Assembly (NCBI RefSeq): GCF_029223525.1
Contig: NZ_JARHTQ010000008.1
Location: 186,001 to 250,000 of the forward strand
DNA from: Streptantibioticus ferralitis
GTDB taxonomy: Bacteria; Actinomycetota; Actinomycetes; Streptomycetales; Streptomycetaceae
Reading direction: 5' to 3'
DNA: 64,000 bases
A program made the position numbers and the translations under genes. The notes beneath the pieces are model-generated. The model made no database searches. It was not told where the DNA came from and was given only the letters and a program-made list of their open reading frames with translations. This document shows positions 28,192-37,372 of the stretch, piece by piece; the first letter of the stretch is position 1, and each line of letters begins with the position of its first letter.

Positions 28192-29519
28192 TGGCCGGGC
28201 ACCTGCCAGTCGAAGCGAGCCTTCAGGGCGGCGCCGTGCGCAGGCAGGTCCTCGGCCTCGGCCAGGGTCACCACGTGGTGGGCGACCTCGGCGAGGGCGT
28301 CGCGCGTGTAGTCCACGACGTGGATGCCGCGCAGGAAGGACTGCACCGACAGGCCCGAGGAGTGGCAGGCGCAGCCGCCGGTGGGCAGCACGTGGTTGGA
28401 GCCCGCGCAGTAGTCGCCCAGCGAGACCGGGGCGTACGCGCCCACGAAGATCGCGCCCGCGTTGCGCACCCGGGCGGCGACATCGGCGGCGTTCTCGGTC
28501 TGGATCTCCAGGTGTTCGGCGGCGTAGGCGTCCACCACCGCCAGGCCCTGCTCGATGGTGTCGACCAGGACGGTGGCGGACTGCTTGCCGGAGAGCGCCT
28601 CGGTGATCCGCTCGGTGTGCTTGGTGGCCTCGACCTGTCGGTCGAGCTCCTTGTCGACCGCGTCGGCGAGGTCGGCGGAGGTGGTGACGAGCACGGCGGC
28701 GGCCAGTGTGTCGTGCTCGGCCTGGCTGATCAGGTCGGCGGCGACGTTCGCCGGGTCGGCGGTGTGGTCGGCGAGGACGGCGATCTCGGTGGGTCCGGCT
28801 TCGGCGTCGATGCCGATGCGTCCCTTGAGCAGCCGCTTGGCCGCGGCGACCCAGATGTTGCCGGGGCCGGTCACCAGGTTGACCGGGCGGCACTCCTCGG
28901 TGCCGTACGCGAACATGGCGATCGCCTGTGCGCCTCCGGCCGCGTACACCTCGTCCACGCCCAGCAGCGCGCAGGCGGCGAGGATCGTGGGGTGCGGCAG
29001 GCCGTCGAAGTCCGCCTGCGGCGGGGAGGCCACGGCGAGCGATGTGACGCCCGCCTCCTGGGCGGGCACCACGTTCATCACCACGGAGGACGGGTAGACG
29101 GCGCGCCCACCAGGCACGTACAGCCCGACGCGCTCCACCGGAACCCATCGCTCGGTGACCGTGCCGCCGGCCACGACCTGGGTGGTGTGGTCGGTGCGGC
29201 GCTGCTCCCCGTGCACCAGACGGGCGCGGCGGATGGACTCCTCCAGCGCGGCGCGTACGGCCGGATCCAGTTCCCGCAGCGCGCGCTTCAGCGCCTCGGC
29301 GGGCACCCGGGTCCGGTCGATCTTCACACCGTCGAACCGCTCCGCGTAGTCGATCAGCGCAGCGGTGCCACGATGCTTCACGTCGTCGCAGATCGGCCGC
29401 ACCTTCTCCAGAGCGGCTTCCACGTCGAGTTCGGCACGGGGAAGCAGGTCACGGTCGATCCCGCCGTCGAGGGAGGCCTCGGCGAAGGCGGCGCCGCGCA
29501 GATCAATTCGGGAGATCAC
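28188..29519 (-). CDS. hisD: histidinol dehydrogenase
   Basis: 443 aa, zinc enzyme catalysing the last two NAD-dependent oxidations to histidine. Recognisable stretches are [22 protein letters not shown] (conserved PGG motif), [21 protein letters not shown] and SNHVLPTGG. It is the first gene of the hisD-C-B-(small)-H-priA-ridA-F operon. GTG 29519 has no ribosome site; a TACACT box lies 7 bases before it, suggesting a leaderless transcript. Confidence 0.96.
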   Translation of the reverse strand: MISRIDLRGAAFAEASLDGGIDRDLLPRAELDVEAALEKVRPICDDVKHRGTAALIDYAERFDGVKIDRTRVPAEALKRALRELDPAVRAALEESIRRARLVHGEQRRTDHTTQVVAGGTVTERWVPVERVGLYVPGGRAVYPSSVVMNVVPAQEAGVTSLAVASPPQADFDGLPHPTILAACALLGVDEVYAAGGAQAIAMFAYGTEECRPVNLVTGPGNIWVAAAKRLLKGRIGIDAEAGPTEIAVLADHTADPANVAADLISQAEHDTLAAAVLVTTSADLADAVDKELDRQVEATKHTERITEALSGKQSATVLVDTIEQGLAVVDAYAAEHLEIQTENAADVAARVRNAGAIFVGAYAPVSLGDYCAGSNHVLPTGGCACHSSGLSVQSFLRGIHVVDYTRDALAEVAHHVVTLAEAEDLPAHGAALKARFDWQVPGQ

Positions 29520-29526
29520 GGTGTCA

Positions 29527-29532
29527 AGTGTA
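29527..29532 (-). promoter_or_regulatory. candidate leaderless -10 box of the his operon
   Basis: On the minus strand TACACT is followed by 7 bases and then the hisD GTG. Transcription starting about 7 bases after a TANNNT box would begin at the start codon. Leaderless mRNAs of this design are frequent in Streptomyces. No clear -35 box was found. Confidence 0.45.
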
Positions 29533-29704
29533 GAGAGCGCGTATGCCGCACGCGGCGGGCCTCCACTCCGTGAGACGCGGCGCGTCCCGAAAAGCCTGTC
29601 ATGCTCCGGGCAGATCGCTGGCCGAATTCAGCCATCTGGAGGTGGCCGGCCCTATACCGTGCGACCTGGGTGATCACCCGCTGTCGACGGGAAGGGACCA
29701 CACC

Positions 29705-31492
29705 GTGAGCCAGCCCGCCATGCCCGCAGACCTGACCCCCGCCGAACTCCGCATGTGGCATGCCTTCCGCCGCGGCGCGACCTGCGACCTGCGAACCGGC
29801 TCACCGGTACCCGGCGAGCCGGGCACCCGGCCGGGCCCGACCGACGACACCGGACGCGTGACGGCGGCCGGTACGACCGGCGGTACCGCTGGCGCTACGG
29901 CTGACGGCGCCACCGAACGCACGGTGCCGAGGCCGTCCGGCACCACGTCCGGCCGCCCCCCGACCGCTGCCGCGGACGACACGGCACCGGAGCCCGGAGT
30001 GCCGGGGCCGCGCGGGTCGGAGCCCGGCCGGGACGGGGACGGCGCGGAGCCCGGCTTTGGGGAGGCGGAGCCCGGCCGTACCGTCCGGGCGGAGATCGTC
30101 GCGCTGCTGCTGCTCGACGGGCCGCCCAGCGAGCCCGGGCGGGTCGCCGCCCTGAAGCTGACGGGGGCGTTGATCACCGGGTTGCTGAACCTGTCGGGCG
30201 GCCAAGTCCAGCCCTATGTGGAGCTGCGGGAGTGCCGTTTCGACAACCAACTCCTGCTTCCCGCCTGCCACTTCACCACCGCGCGGCTGATGCGCTGCGT
30301 GGTGCCGCGGATCGAGGCCGCCCGGCTGAACAGCGAGGGCGATCTACATCTGCCGCAGTGCACGGTGCCGGGCGGGATCCGGCTCACCGACGCGCACATC
30401 GGCACCGACCTGGTGCTCAACCAACTCACCGTGGGCCAGAGCCGCAGCGGCCACTCCATCGCGGCGGACGGGCTGACCGTCGCCCAGGACGTGGAGGCCG
30501 AGCTGCTGGAGTCGACCGGTGAGATCAGCCTGCGCAGCGCGCGGATCGGCGGCCGGCTGAGCCTGCGCGGCAGCGCACTGCACAATCCGTACGGCCGGTA
30601 CGCGCTCAACGCCGCGCGGGTCACCGTGGAGCACACGCTGTATCTGAGCTCGGGCTGGTTCAGCGGCTACTCCGGCGGGGGCACCCCGCCCGCCGGCGTG
30701 CACACCCAGCGCTTCACCTCCGAGGGCGGAATCCGTCTCGACGACGGGCGGTTCGGCAACGCGGTGATCGCGGACAAGGCGCACTTCCGGCTCACCGGCA
30801 CCCAGCAGTTGTCACTGCGCCGGATCCAGACGCCCGAGTTGCGGCTGACCCTCGACGAACCCCCGTCGGGACGGATCTCGCTGGCCGGTGCCCGGATCGG
30901 CAACCTCACGGACCGGCCGTCCAGTTGGCCGGGCCGGGGCGGTATCGACCTCGCCGGGTTCAGCTACGAGTCGCTGTCCTCGCCCGGCCCCGTCCCGCTG
31001 GAGCAGCGGATCGCCTGGCTGGCCGACGCGACGCCCGAGTACAACCCGGAGCCGTACGAGACCCTGGCGCAGGTGCTGCGCCAGGGCGGCGAGGACTCGC
31101 AGGCCCGCGAGGTGCTGCTGGCCAAGCAGCGCAGGCGCCGCGAGACGCTGCCGCCGGCGGGCGTGGTGTGGGGCTGGGTGCAGGACATCACGGTCGGCTA
31201 CGGATACCGGCCGGGCCGGGCGGCACTGTGGATGGCGGTGCTGTGGGCGGCCGGGACGCTGTACTTCGGGATGGGACCGAGGCCCGAGCCGGTGGACGAC
31301 CAGGCGTGGCCGCACTGGAACCCGGCGCTGTTCGCGCTGGACCTGTTACTGCCGATCGTCGATCTCGGCCAGAGCCACTCCTGGCGGCTGGCCGGAACGG
31401 CGCAGTGGGTGGCGGCTGCCATGACCATGGTCGGCTGGATCCTGGCGTCGACTGTGGTGACCGGCGCGTCACGGCTGCTGCGCCGCGGGTAG
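29705..31492 (+). CDS. membrane-anchored protein with long beta-repeat (pentapeptide-like) region; function unknown
   Basis: About 595 aa from GTG 29705, preceded by GGGAAGGGA seven bases away. Residues 1-20 (AMPADLTPAELRMWHAFRR) precede a 90-residue disordered Thr/Pro/Gly stretch. Residues about 125-400 are regularly spaced short strands (LKLTGALITGLLNL, VELRECRFDNQLLL, IRLTDAHIGTDLVL, LSLRGSALH), a pattern like a right-handed beta-helix. A helical linker (ETLAQVLRQGGEDSQAREVLLAKQRRRR) follows, then three to four C-terminal membrane helices. It is sometimes labelled an oxidoreductase in databases, but I see no cofactor site to support that. It diverges from hisD. Confidence 0.7.
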   Translation: MSQPAMPADLTPAELRMWHAFRRGATCDLRTGSPVPGEPGTRPGPTDDTGRVTAAGTTGGTAGATADGATERTVPRPSGTTSGRPPTAAADDTAPEPGVPGPRGSEPGRDGDGAEPGFGEAEPGRTVRAEIVALLLLDGPPSEPGRVAALKLTGALITGLLNLSGGQVQPYVELRECRFDNQLLLPACHFTTARLMRCVVPRIEAARLNSEGDLHLPQCTVPGGIRLTDAHIGTDLVLNQLTVGQSRSGHSIAADGLTVAQDVEAELLESTGEISLRSARIGGRLSLRGSALHNPYGRYALNAARVTVEHTLYLSSGWFSGYSGGGTPPAGVHTQRFTSEGGIRLDDGRFGNAVIADKAHFRLTGTQQLSLRRIQTPELRLTLDEPPSGRISLAGARIGNLTDRPSSWPGRGGIDLAGFSYESLSSPGPVPLEQRIAWLADATPEYNPEPYETLAQVLRQGGEDSQAREVLLAKQRRRRETLPPAGVVWGWVQDITVGYGYRPGRAALWMAVLWAAGTLYFGMGPRPEPVDDQAWPHWNPALFALDLLLPIVDLGQSHSWRLAGTAQWVAAAMTMVGWILASTVVTGASRLLRRG

Positions 31493-31530
31493 CGATCGCT
31501 CGCCCGTCCCCCTACTCGGGAAAACTGGTC

Positions 31531-31557
31531 TTGACGCCCGGGGCCTGCGCTTAGGCT
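31531..31557 (+). promoter_or_regulatory. candidate promoter of the Lon-N-domain gene
   Basis: TTGACG (31531-31536) and TAGGCT (31552-31557) are 15 bp apart, and TAGGCT lies 8 bases before GTG 31566. No ribosome site is present, so a leaderless mRNA is likely. Spacing between boxes is slightly short. Confidence 0.45.
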
Positions 31558-31565
31558 TACCTGTT

Positions 31566-32285
31566 GTGACCGCACGACTTCCGCTGTTCCCGCTCGGCTC
31601 GGTGCTCTTCCCGGGCCTCGTGCTGCCGCTCAACATCTTCGAGGAGCGGTACCGCGCGCTCGCCCGGGATCTGCTCGCGCTCCCCGAGGACGCGCCGCGG
31701 CACTTCGGTGTGGTGGCGATCCGGGACGGGTACGAGGTCGCCCCGAGCGGCCCGGGAGCCCCCGACGACGGTGCGGCGGCCGGCCTCGGGCCCGATCTGG
31801 GCAAGGCGTTGTACGAGGTCGGATGCATCGCGGACGCCGCCTCGCTGCGGGAAAAGGAGGGCGGCGGGTACGAGATGGTGGCCACCGGCACCACCCGGTT
31901 CCGGCTGCGGTCGGTGGACGCGACAGGGCCGTATCTGGTGGCTGAGATCGAGGAGTTGCCCGAGTTGCCGGGCGCGGGCGCGGGGCCGCTCACCGCGGAG
32001 GTGGAGCGGGCGTTCCGTACGTACCAGAAGCAGCTCGCGGGCGCGCGGGAGCGGACGCTGTCCACTGCCCAGGAGCTGCCCGCCCAGCCGTCGGTGCTGT
32101 CCTATCTGGTGGCCGCCGCGACGGTGGTCGAAGTTCCGGTCAAACAGGAGCTGTTGGAGGCTGCGGACACCGCGACCCGGCTCACGGAGGAGTTGAAACT
32201 GCTGCGCCGGGAGACGGCTGTGATCGGTAAGCTCCCGTCGCTGCCCGCCGTCGAGTTGACCCGGCAGCCGACCAACCGCAACTGA
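31566..32285 (+). CDS. LON peptidase substrate-binding (N-terminal) domain protein
   Basis: 239 aa. LPLFPLGSVLFPGLVLPLNIFEERYRAL (residues 5-32) is the typical Lon N-terminal domain start, followed by FGVVAIRDG, VGCIADAASLREKEGGGYEMVATGTTRFRL and a C-terminal helical bundle. There is no AAA+ ATPase or peptidase domain, so it is a stand-alone binding domain, not a protease. Its partner is unknown. It is followed 8 bp later by the ybaK-type gene, probably in one transcript. Confidence 0.88.
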   Translation: MTARLPLFPLGSVLFPGLVLPLNIFEERYRALARDLLALPEDAPRHFGVVAIRDGYEVAPSGPGAPDDGAAAGLGPDLGKALYEVGCIADAASLREKEGGGYEMVATGTTRFRLRSVDATGPYLVAEIEELPELPGAGAGPLTAEVERAFRTYQKQLAGARERTLSTAQELPAQPSVLSYLVAAATVVEVPVKQELLEAADTATRLTEELKLLRRETAVIGKLPSLPAVELTRQPTNRN

Positions 32286-32293
32286 CCGGGAGC

Positions 32294-32794
32294 GTGGCGG
32301 AGTTGGCCAGGAAGGCGAAGTCCGGAATGACTCCGGCGACGGTCGCGCTGGGCGCGGCCGGTGTGCCGTTCACCGTGCATTCCTACGAACACGATCCGGC
32401 CGCCGCGTCGTACGGCGAGGAAGCCTCGCAGGCGATGGGCGTCGCACCGGAGCGCGTGTTCAAGACGCTCGTCGCGGATGTGGACGGCGCGCTCACGGTC
32501 GCGGTCGTCCCGGTGGCGGGGTCGCTTGACCTCAAGGCGCTCGCCGCGGCGGCCGGCGGCAAGCGGGCGGCGATGGCCGATCCGGCCGCCGCGGAACGCA
32601 CCACGGGCTATGTACGCGGTGGGATCTCGCCGCTCGGCCAGCGCAAGCGGCTTGCCACGGTCATCGACGCGTCGGCGCTCGGGCATCCCACCGTCTTCGT
32701 GTCGGCGGGCCGCCGTGGGCTGGAAGTGGAACTGGCCCCGCGGGATCTGGTGCGGCTCACCGGCGCCGTGACGGCGCCGATCGGCCGGGGCTGA
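32294..32794 (+). CDS. ybaK: YbaK-type aminoacyl-tRNA deacylase (Cys-tRNA(Pro) hydrolase)
   Basis: 166 aa from GTG 32294 with GGGAG just upstream. The YbaK/ProX fold is shown by VFKTLVADVDGALTVAVVPVAGSLDLKALA (the conserved Lys in FKTL is needed for editing) and GYVRGGISPLGQRKRLATVID. The expected role is to remove cysteine mischarged onto tRNA(Pro). It is the second gene of a pair with the Lon-N-domain gene. Confidence 0.9.
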   Translation: MAELARKAKSGMTPATVALGAAGVPFTVHSYEHDPAAASYGEEASQAMGVAPERVFKTLVADVDGALTVAVVPVAGSLDLKALAAAAGGKRAAMADPAAAERTTGYVRGGISPLGQRKRLATVIDASALGHPTVFVSAGRRGLEVELAPRDLVRLTGAVTAPIGRG

Positions 32795-32896
32795 TCACCC
32801 CGACTCCGGCCTGTCTGACGTCTCGACAGATCCGCCCACCGGGCGCACGCTGACCGCACAGCGCGGGGGCGGACCCGCGCGGAGGGGCCGGGCACC

Positions 32897-32971
32897 ATGT
32901 CGAAACGTACACGTAAGCGGAAGTGGCGGATCAAGAAGCGCAGCGCGAATCACGGCCGTCGACCGGCGTAG
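32897..32971 (+). CDS. ribosomal miniprotein bL37 (24 aa)
   Basis: ATG 32897 opens a 24-codon frame reading MSKRTRKRKWRIKKRS then ANHGRRPA. Size, extreme basic charge and the ending ANHGRRP match bL37, the small large-subunit protein found in mycobacterial ribosome structures (ending ANHGKRP). GGAGGGG lies about 11 bases upstream. It follows the ybaK gene by about 100 bp and is short enough to be missed by gene finders. Identification is by remembered family sequence. Confidence 0.8.
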   Translation: MSKRTRKRKWRIKKRSANHGRRPA

Positions 32972-32997
32972 CCCTTCCGGCGGTCTCGGGGGCGGGG

Positions 32998-33160
32998 ACG
33001 CGGTTCCCTGGACACCGCCGGTCGGTGTCGTCGTGGTTGCTCGCCGTCTCGGCCGGGATTTCTTACCGGGCACGGGCCCGACCCCGGCCGCCGATCTCCG
33101 AAGGCGCGGTTGTCCGACCCCGTCGGTCCACGACGTTGTGGTGGCTCGCCGCCGTGGCGA
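32998..33160 (+). repeat. R1 dispersed repeat, copies 8 and 9
   Basis: Copy 8 (32998-33056): GGACACCGCCGGTCGG, GTCGTGGTTGCTCGCC, then GTCTCGGCCGGGATTTC. Copy 9 (about 33107-33160), more diverged: GACCCCGTCGGTCC and TTGTGGTGGCTCGCC. Both lie between bL37 and the convergent DUF2567 gene. I see no gene in 32972-33202. Confidence 0.65.
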
Positions 33161-33202
33161 GGGGGGCCAGGGTGCCGGGAGGGGGACCTGCCGGGAAGCG
33201 CC

Positions 33203-33904
33203 CTACGGGTGGTCCGGGCGGTCCGGGCGGTCCGGGTGGTCCGGGGGTGGCGTGGTGTCGCCTTGGGGGTGGGGGTTGGGCGGCGGGGCCGACCAGCCGT
33301 CCCAGTGTGGTTGTGGGTGGGGTTCGCGCGGGCCGAAGGCCGAGGTCAGGGCCAGGAAGGCAGCCATCGCGGCGACCGGCCAGGCCAGTAGGGCGCCCTT
33401 GGCACGCAGTTCCAGGGGCGCGTAGAAGACCTTGTTGGGACCGACCGCCTTGGCGTGCGCCACCACGTTCTGCGTGGGGCCGAGCCACACGCCCAGCCGC
33501 CAGGCGATCAGCGAACCGAGCACCGCGCCGACGGCCAGCCCGACGACGATCGCGACTCCCCCGGCGCGCCGCCACAGGAAGACCGCCGCCGCGGTCAGCA
33601 CGCCGAACCCCAGGCCCATCAGCGCGAACCAGCCGTCGGCGCCGATCGCCTGCTCGCCCTCGGAGTTCTTCAGGTAGACGGCCGAGCCGTCCGAGATCAG
33701 CGGTACCTGCGGGGCGAGCCACACCCACAGCAGCCCGAACAGGACTCCGCACACCGCCACCGCCGCCGCGACGATGCCCCCGTCGCGCAGTTCCCGGCCG
33801 AGGCTGGGCCGCTCGTCCGGGGCCCCGCCGTGCTCGTCCGGAACGGGCGGGTTCGGCGGCTGCTGATCGTGGTCGTGCGGGGTCAACGGTGCGGTCACCC
33901 GCAT
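33203..33904 (-). CDS. DUF2567-type four-helix membrane protein
   Basis: About 233 aa from ATG 33904 (MRVTAPLTPHDHDQQ; GTG 33898 also possible). It has four membrane helices (about residues 44-64, 92-112, 118-140 and 170-188), with an extracytoplasmic loop APQVPLISDGSAVYLKNSEGEQAIGADG between the first two. The Pro-rich tail ends in repeats of PDRPDRPDHP. It is conserved in Streptomyces but of unknown function. It lies downstream of the ABC exporter genes in the same direction. Confidence 0.7.
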   Translation of the reverse strand: MRVTAPLTPHDHDQQPPNPPVPDEHGGAPDERPSLGRELRDGGIVAAAVAVCGVLFGLLWVWLAPQVPLISDGSAVYLKNSEGEQAIGADGWFALMGLGFGVLTAAAVFLWRRAGGVAIVVGLAVGAVLGSLIAWRLGVWLGPTQNVVAHAKAVGPNKVFYAPLELRAKGALLAWPVAAMAAFLALTSAFGPREPHPQPHWDGWSAPPPNPHPQGDTTPPPDHPDRPDRPDHP

Positions 33905-33959
33905 ATGGTGCCAGGTCCCGCCGGGCTGGCGGCGGGAGGCCCGGCTGTGACGGGTCCGC

Positions 33960-34772
33960 TCAGCGGTACGCGGCCCTGCGGTACGCCCAGGTGGCCACCG
34001 CCAGCGACACCACGCCCACCGCGGCGCACACGGACAGGTCACCCAGCACGGCGGGCCAGTCCGGCGAGACGTCGAAGGTGCGGGCGAAGGCCTGCACCCC
34101 GTACGTGGACGGCAGCGCGTCCCGCGCCCAGCCCACCGGGCCCGGTAGATGCCCGGGCGGGAGCACACCGAGCAGCAGTGCCGCCGACATGCCCAACTGG
34201 CCGAACAGCGTGGCGAGTTCCTGGCGCGGCGCGAGCAGCCCGAGGGTCGCCCCGAGCCCGGACAGCGCGGCGCCCGCGAGCGGTACCACCGCCCCGAGCA
34301 CCCACAGGCCGCCGAGCGGCAGATGGAACAGCACGCAGCCGACGGCCGCGGTCGCCACTGTGCCCGGCAGGGTGAACGACGCGTACGCCGCCGCCGCACC
34401 CAGCACGACCGAGGCCGGTGGCACCGGCAGCGTCGCGTAGTGGTCAAGTCCGCCGGACGCCCGTAGCTGCCCGAAGTACTGGGCCAGCAGGTTGAGCGCG
34501 ACGAACGCCACCACCAGGACGCTGGAACCGGAGACCACCGCGCGGGCGGCGTCGGAGCCGGTCGAGACGACCCCGCGCATCAGGATCATGATCCCGACCG
34601 ACTGGAACGTCGCCACGAACAGCAGCGGGATGCGCGCGACCTTGGCCCGGGACAGCTGGGCCCGGTAGACCGCGCCCAGCGCGGGCCACAGCCGGGCGCG
34701 CGGCGCGAGTCCGGTGGGGTCTTCCACGGCGCCGCGCATCACCGGCACCCTCCGAGCGGACACAGTGGTCAC
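33960..34772 (-). CDS. ABC-2 type transporter permease
   Basis: 270 aa from GTG 34772, which overlaps the ATPase stop by 4 bases (GTGA). Six hydrophobic helices are spaced as in ABC-2 permeases, for example IPLLFVATFQSVGIMILM, VLVVAFVALNLLAQYF, VVLGAAAAYASFTLPGTVATAAVGCVL and the last near VLGDLSVCAAVGVVSLAV. It pairs with the ATPase encoded immediately upstream to form an exporter. The substrate is not evident; candidates are lipids, drugs or peptides. Confidence 0.87.
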   Translation of the reverse strand: MTTVSARRVPVMRGAVEDPTGLAPRARLWPALGAVYRAQLSRAKVARIPLLFVATFQSVGIMILMRGVVSTGSDAARAVVSGSSVLVVAFVALNLLAQYFGQLRASGGLDHYATLPVPPASVVLGAAAAYASFTLPGTVATAAVGCVLFHLPLGGLWVLGAVVPLAGAALSGLGATLGLLAPRQELATLFGQLGMSAALLLGVLPPGHLPGPVGWARDALPSTYGVQAFARTFDVSPDWPAVLGDLSVCAAVGVVSLAVATWAYRRAAYR

Positions 34773-35815
34773 GCCTTGACCAGTCCTTTCTGGCTTCCGC
34801 CGAGCGCCAGGTAGACGTCCTCCAGGCTCGGGGTGGCGAGCGTGAAGTCGTCGAGGGCCGCGAACGCGGGTCCCGCGGTGACCGAGGCGACCACGGCCCG
34901 CGCCCGGTCCTGGGGCAGCCGCAGCGTCCAGCGGCGCCCGGCGGCTTCCGCGCCTTCCCGCAGCACGGCGATCTCGGGCAGGTCCAGCGGCGGCTCGTCC
35001 CGCCACACCAGGTCCAGTCGTACGTCGCCGTCGACCATCGTCTTCAGCCCGGCCGGGGTGTCGCAGGCGATGACCTTGCCCCGGTCGATGACGGCGACCC
35101 GGTCGAGCACGGTCTCGGCCTCGAGCACGTTGTGGGTGACGAGCAGCACGGTGGTGCCGCGTTCGGCACGACGGCGGTCCACGGCGGTCCACACCGCGCG
35201 GCGCGCGACCGGGTCCATGCCGGTGGTGGGCTCGTCGAGGACGAGCATCGGCCGCTCCCCCACCAGCGTGGCGGCGAAGCAGGCCAGCCGCCGCTGTCCG
35301 CCGGACAGCCGCTTCAGCGGTCGCTGGGCGATGTCGGTCAGGCCGAGTTCTTCCAGTACGGCGTCCCGCTCGGCGCGTGCGGTACGGGAGTCGAGGCCGC
35401 GCAGCCGTCCGGTGGTCTCGGCGGCGAGGGCGACGGTCAGCTCGTCAAGGGCGGTGGACTCCTGGCCCAGGTAGCCGATCAGCCGGGCAGCACGCTCGGG
35501 GTGGGCCACCAGATCGTGGCCGAGGAGGGTGATGCTGCCCGCGTCCGGCCGCAACAGCCCGGTGAGCTGGCGGACCAGGGTGGACTTGCCCGCGCCGTTG
35601 GGTCCGAGCAGGCCGAAGATCTCACCGCGCCGGATGTCCAGGTCGATGCCGTCGTTGGCGCGGACCGCAGCCGCGGGCGCGGCAGCGGCCTTACGGCGCC
35701 GGAACGCACGCCCGGCGGGGTAGCTCTTGACCAGCCCGCGGACGGTCCACATCGCCTCGCGGGCCACGGCGGCGGGGCTGGGTGCCGCCTGTTCAGTGCC
35801 CGTACTCACGAGCAC
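34769..35815 (-). CDS. ABC transporter ATP-binding protein (exporter type)
   Basis: 348 aa. Walker A is GPNGAGKST (residue about 71), the Q-loop LGQESTALDE, the signature LSGGQRRLA, Walker B MLVLDEPTTGMDP, and the H-loop LLVTHNV. The C-terminal 120 residues are the extension usual for DrrA/NodI-like exporters. GTG 35815 or GTG 35809 may start it. It forms a two-gene operon with the permease; the substrate is unknown. Confidence 0.93.
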   Translation of the reverse strand: MLVSTGTEQAAPSPAAVAREAMWTVRGLVKSYPAGRAFRRRKAAAAPAAAVRANDGIDLDIRRGEIFGLLGPNGAGKSTLVRQLTGLLRPDAGSITLLGHDLVAHPERAARLIGYLGQESTALDELTVALAAETTGRLRGLDSRTARAERDAVLEELGLTDIAQRPLKRLSGGQRRLACFAATLVGERPMLVLDEPTTGMDPVARRAVWTAVDRRRAERGTTVLLVTHNVLEAETVLDRVAVIDRGKVIACDTPAGLKTMVDGDVRLDLVWRDEPPLDLPEIAVLREGAEAAGRRWTLRLPQDRARAVVASVTAGPAFAALDDFTLATPSLEDVYLALGGSQKGLVKA

Positions 35816-35890
35816 TGAGGGTACGCGGTCCCTCGGGCCCGGGTGGGCCTGGGCCCCGGTCAGGGGAGTCGCCCGAACGCCCGGCGGGCG

Positions 35891-37117
35891 CTACTCGGCT
35901 GACGACGTCTGATCGGCGGAGACCGATCGGGCGTCCACCTCGCGCCAGAAGCCCGCTCGGATGGCGTAGCGGTCGTGTTCGTCGATCTGGTCGTCCTTGT
36001 GGGCAAGCAGGCCGAAACGGGCCGCGTAGCGCAGCAGTTCGCCGTCGATGCGGTGCGGCACCCGGGGGTACTCGGCGGAGAGCGCCTGTAGCGCGGCGGA
36101 GTCGGTGAGGCGGTCGATCCAGCGGCGGGCGAAGACCTGTCCGACCTCGAACGGGTCGCCGCTGACGGCGGTGATGTCCTCTTCGCGGTCGGCCCAGCGC
36201 TGTTCGGCGCTGGTGAGTTGGGCGAGGGTGGGCAGCCCGGGGTCGGCGGCCTCACTGCCGGGGCCGCGTTCGATCCAGCCCTTCTCGGACGACCAGCGCA
36301 GCGTGGCGGCGGGGGGCGGGTGCGGGGTGGGGTGGCCGCCCGCGGGTCCCCGGCCGCCGCCGAGTCCGGCGAGGTCCTTGGGGGTGGGCACGCCGGTCTT
36401 TCCGGCGGCGGTTTCGGCGGGCGCCGGGCCGTGGCCGTTCTTGACCGGTTCCGGGGGCTCGGCGGGCGGTTTGGCGGCCGGGGCGCGCATCGCGGATTCG
36501 GGGAGCGGCGCGGACAGGATCGCGGCGATCTCCGGGCGAGGTCCGGGCGGCGCGCACACCGCCCCGGTGTCCCGGGCCTGCACCGCCTGGGTGATCCACT
36601 CACGGTCAAGGACACGGCGCTCGTCGGCCTCGGCGACCAGGTCCTCGGACTGGTTGTAGTCGCCGTCGGCGGCCTGTACTGCCCACAGGTGGACGGCGAC
36701 GCCGTGCTCCTTGGCGGACATCATTCCGGGCAGCAGATCGCCGTCTCCGGTCACCAGGACCACATCGGAACAGGCGCGGTTGCGGGCGAGCTCGGACAAC
36801 TCGGCGTGCATCGCGGCGTCGACGCCCTTCTGCGCCCAGCGCCCGTCGGTGCGGGTCAGCGCACCGAGCCGTACGGTGACCCGCGGCATCACCCGCAGCC
36901 GCCGGTGTTCGGGTTGGGGAACCCGGTCCGGGGCACCGTCGAACCAGTAGATCCGCAGCAGCGGCTGGCCGGTCTCACGTTCCGCGCGTTCTCGCAGGCC
37001 TTGGACGACGGCGGCATGGTCCACGGTGATCCGCGACCGAGAGGGTTCTCCGGCCAGCAGGCTCGCGGCGGCGCCGAGCAGATAGCCGGCGTCCACGAGG
37101 ACGACGCAGCGGTCCAC
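35891..37117 (-). CDS. NYN-domain (PIN-like) putative ribonuclease
   Basis: 408 aa. The N-terminal NYN domain (residues 1-170) has the acidic metal residues in MDRCVVLVDAGYLLG, KGVDAAMHAELSELA and VVLVTGDGDLLPGM, the pattern of LabA/MARF1-type nucleases. A Pro/Gly/Ala-rich linker (about 200-285) follows, then a conserved helical C-terminal domain (FARRWIDRLTDSAALQALSAEYPRVPHRIDGELLRYAA) that may bind nucleic acid. An RNA-processing or decay role is inferred; the target is unknown. ATG 37117 has GAGGGTGG upstream. The 255 bp to the next gene show nothing notable. Confidence 0.8.
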   Translation of the reverse strand: MDRCVVLVDAGYLLGAAASLLAGEPSRSRITVDHAAVVQGLRERAERETGQPLLRIYWFDGAPDRVPQPEHRRLRVMPRVTVRLGALTRTDGRWAQKGVDAAMHAELSELARNRACSDVVLVTGDGDLLPGMMSAKEHGVAVHLWAVQAADGDYNQSEDLVAEADERRVLDREWITQAVQARDTGAVCAPPGPRPEIAAILSAPLPESAMRAPAAKPPAEPPEPVKNGHGPAPAETAAGKTGVPTPKDLAGLGGGRGPAGGHPTPHPPPAATLRWSSEKGWIERGPGSEAADPGLPTLAQLTSAEQRWADREEDITAVSGDPFEVGQVFARRWIDRLTDSAALQALSAEYPRVPHRIDGELLRYAARFGLLAHKDDQIDEHDRYAIRAGFWREVDARSVSADQTSSAE

Positions 37118-37372
37118 GTTCCACCCTCTTTTCTACATCCGGTCGCCCCCCGGCACGATGTTGCCTTGAGTCTGCCCGACCGCGCCGGGGATATGAGCCG
37201 GAACTCGATCATCGGCGTGGCGGATGCGGGATCCGGGCACTCCTTCCCTCCTACAAACGCCCGAAATGCGACTTTCGTTCCGCCGTGCGAGTCTGTGTTC
37301 CACCCCGGGAGCCGTCTCGGGACTCACGCATCTCAGGCCATTGTCCGAGATCCCCCGACAGGAGGCACGATC

